Shown: one piece after another, positions 5,760 to 5,875 of the stretch
Position numbering within the stretch: position 1 is the first letter of the stretch
Layout of the letters: each line of letters begins with the position of its first letter
Assembly (NCBI GenBank): GCA_020053565.1
Contig: JAGVMY010000090.1
Coordinates: 1 to 5,875 of the forward strand
Reading direction: 5' to 3'
Source: Thermodesulfovibrionales bacterium
GTDB lineage: Bacteria > Nitrospirota > Thermodesulfovibrionia > Thermodesulfovibrionales > SM23-35
Length of the DNA: 5,875 bases
The notes under the pieces: generated by a model
Database searches by the model: none
Told to the model about the DNA's origin: nothing
Seen by the model: the letters and a program-made list of their open reading frames with translations, nothing else
Program-made: the position numbers and the translations under genes

Positions 5760-5875
5760 ATGAAAACAAAAGTGACCCTGGTAAGTATTTTTTTAGCCGC
5801 GTGTTTTATTATTTATGCTTTGTCCTCAACGACTCATAATAGTTATGCCTTAGGCGGGCATGATTTGAATTGCGA
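5760..5875 (+). CDS. Exported protein with signal peptide, 3' end outside window
   Basis: The first 38 codons are present and the frame is open to the window edge. Residues 1-4 (MKTK) are a basic n-region and 5-21 a hydrophobic core. SSTTHNSYA follows, with a plausible signal peptidase I cut after A30 (S-Y-A), so the product is probably periplasmic or outer. LAAC at 12-15 resembles a lipobox, but the hydrophobic run continues past the Cys, which argues against a lipoprotein. The mature start LGGHDLNC, a His and Cys soon after the cut, resembles the opening of small multihaem c-type cytochromes. No CxxCH is visible before the edge, so this remains a guess. A strong ribosome site and candidate promoter upstream suggest a unit separate from rel. 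Confidence 0.8.
   Translation, partial: MKTKVTLVSIFLAACFIIYALSSTTHNSYALGGHDLNC

Overview
The window is a stretch of bacterial chromosome of moderate, AT-leaning composition. All genes are on the plus strand: secD (3' part only), secF, recJ, a bifunctional RelA/SpoT homologue (rel), and the first 38 codons of an exported protein. The gene order and the protein wording suggest an uncultured Gram-negative-type anaerobe, perhaps Nitrospirota (Thermodesulfovibrio-like) or a deep deltaproteobacterial-type lineage. That placement is an impression from the proteins, not a database result.

Layout. Positions 2-520 hold the C-terminal membrane domain of SecD. A strong ribosome site overlaps its stop codon and serves secF (529-1440), so the two are translationally linked. 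A 62-bp gap with a hairpin leads to recJ (1503-3308). A 229-bp gap (3309-3537) is almost filled by a nested, MITE-like inverted-repeat element (3315-3488). It is followed by a perfect TATAAT box that places the likely transcription start at the ATG of rel (3538-5670). An 89-bp gap (5671-5759) holds a tandem heptamer, a plausible sigma70 promoter and a good ribosome site for the last, truncated gene (5760 to the end), which begins with a signal peptide. No gene-free stretch exceeds 300 bp. I saw no RNA genes, CRISPR arrays or transposase genes.

How the genes work together. SecD and SecF form the proton-driven accessory complex of the Sec translocase. RecJ is a 5'-3' single-strand exonuclease for repair and recombination. 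Rel makes and degrades (p)ppGpp. They are housekeeping neighbours, not one pathway. The last gene appears to be a separate unit for an exported, possibly haem-binding, protein.

The most unusual content is the repeats. recJ carries an in-frame insert of about 36 codons just after its catalytic DHH motif, made of a tandem 14-mer and a GC-rich 46-bp palindrome. Within the next 150 bp it also has three tandem copies of a heptamer and a 15-bp palindrome, TCCGCC-N3-GGCGGA. That same palindrome recurs inside the intergenic element, where it is flanked by TTAG direct repeats. A second three-copy heptamer sits after rel and supplies a -35-like hexamer. Together these look like small, non-autonomous repeat families spreading both between genes and inside the reading frame of an essential-type repair nuclease, in the manner of Rickettsia palindromic elements and cyanobacterial heptamer repeats. 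No undescribed protein system was found.
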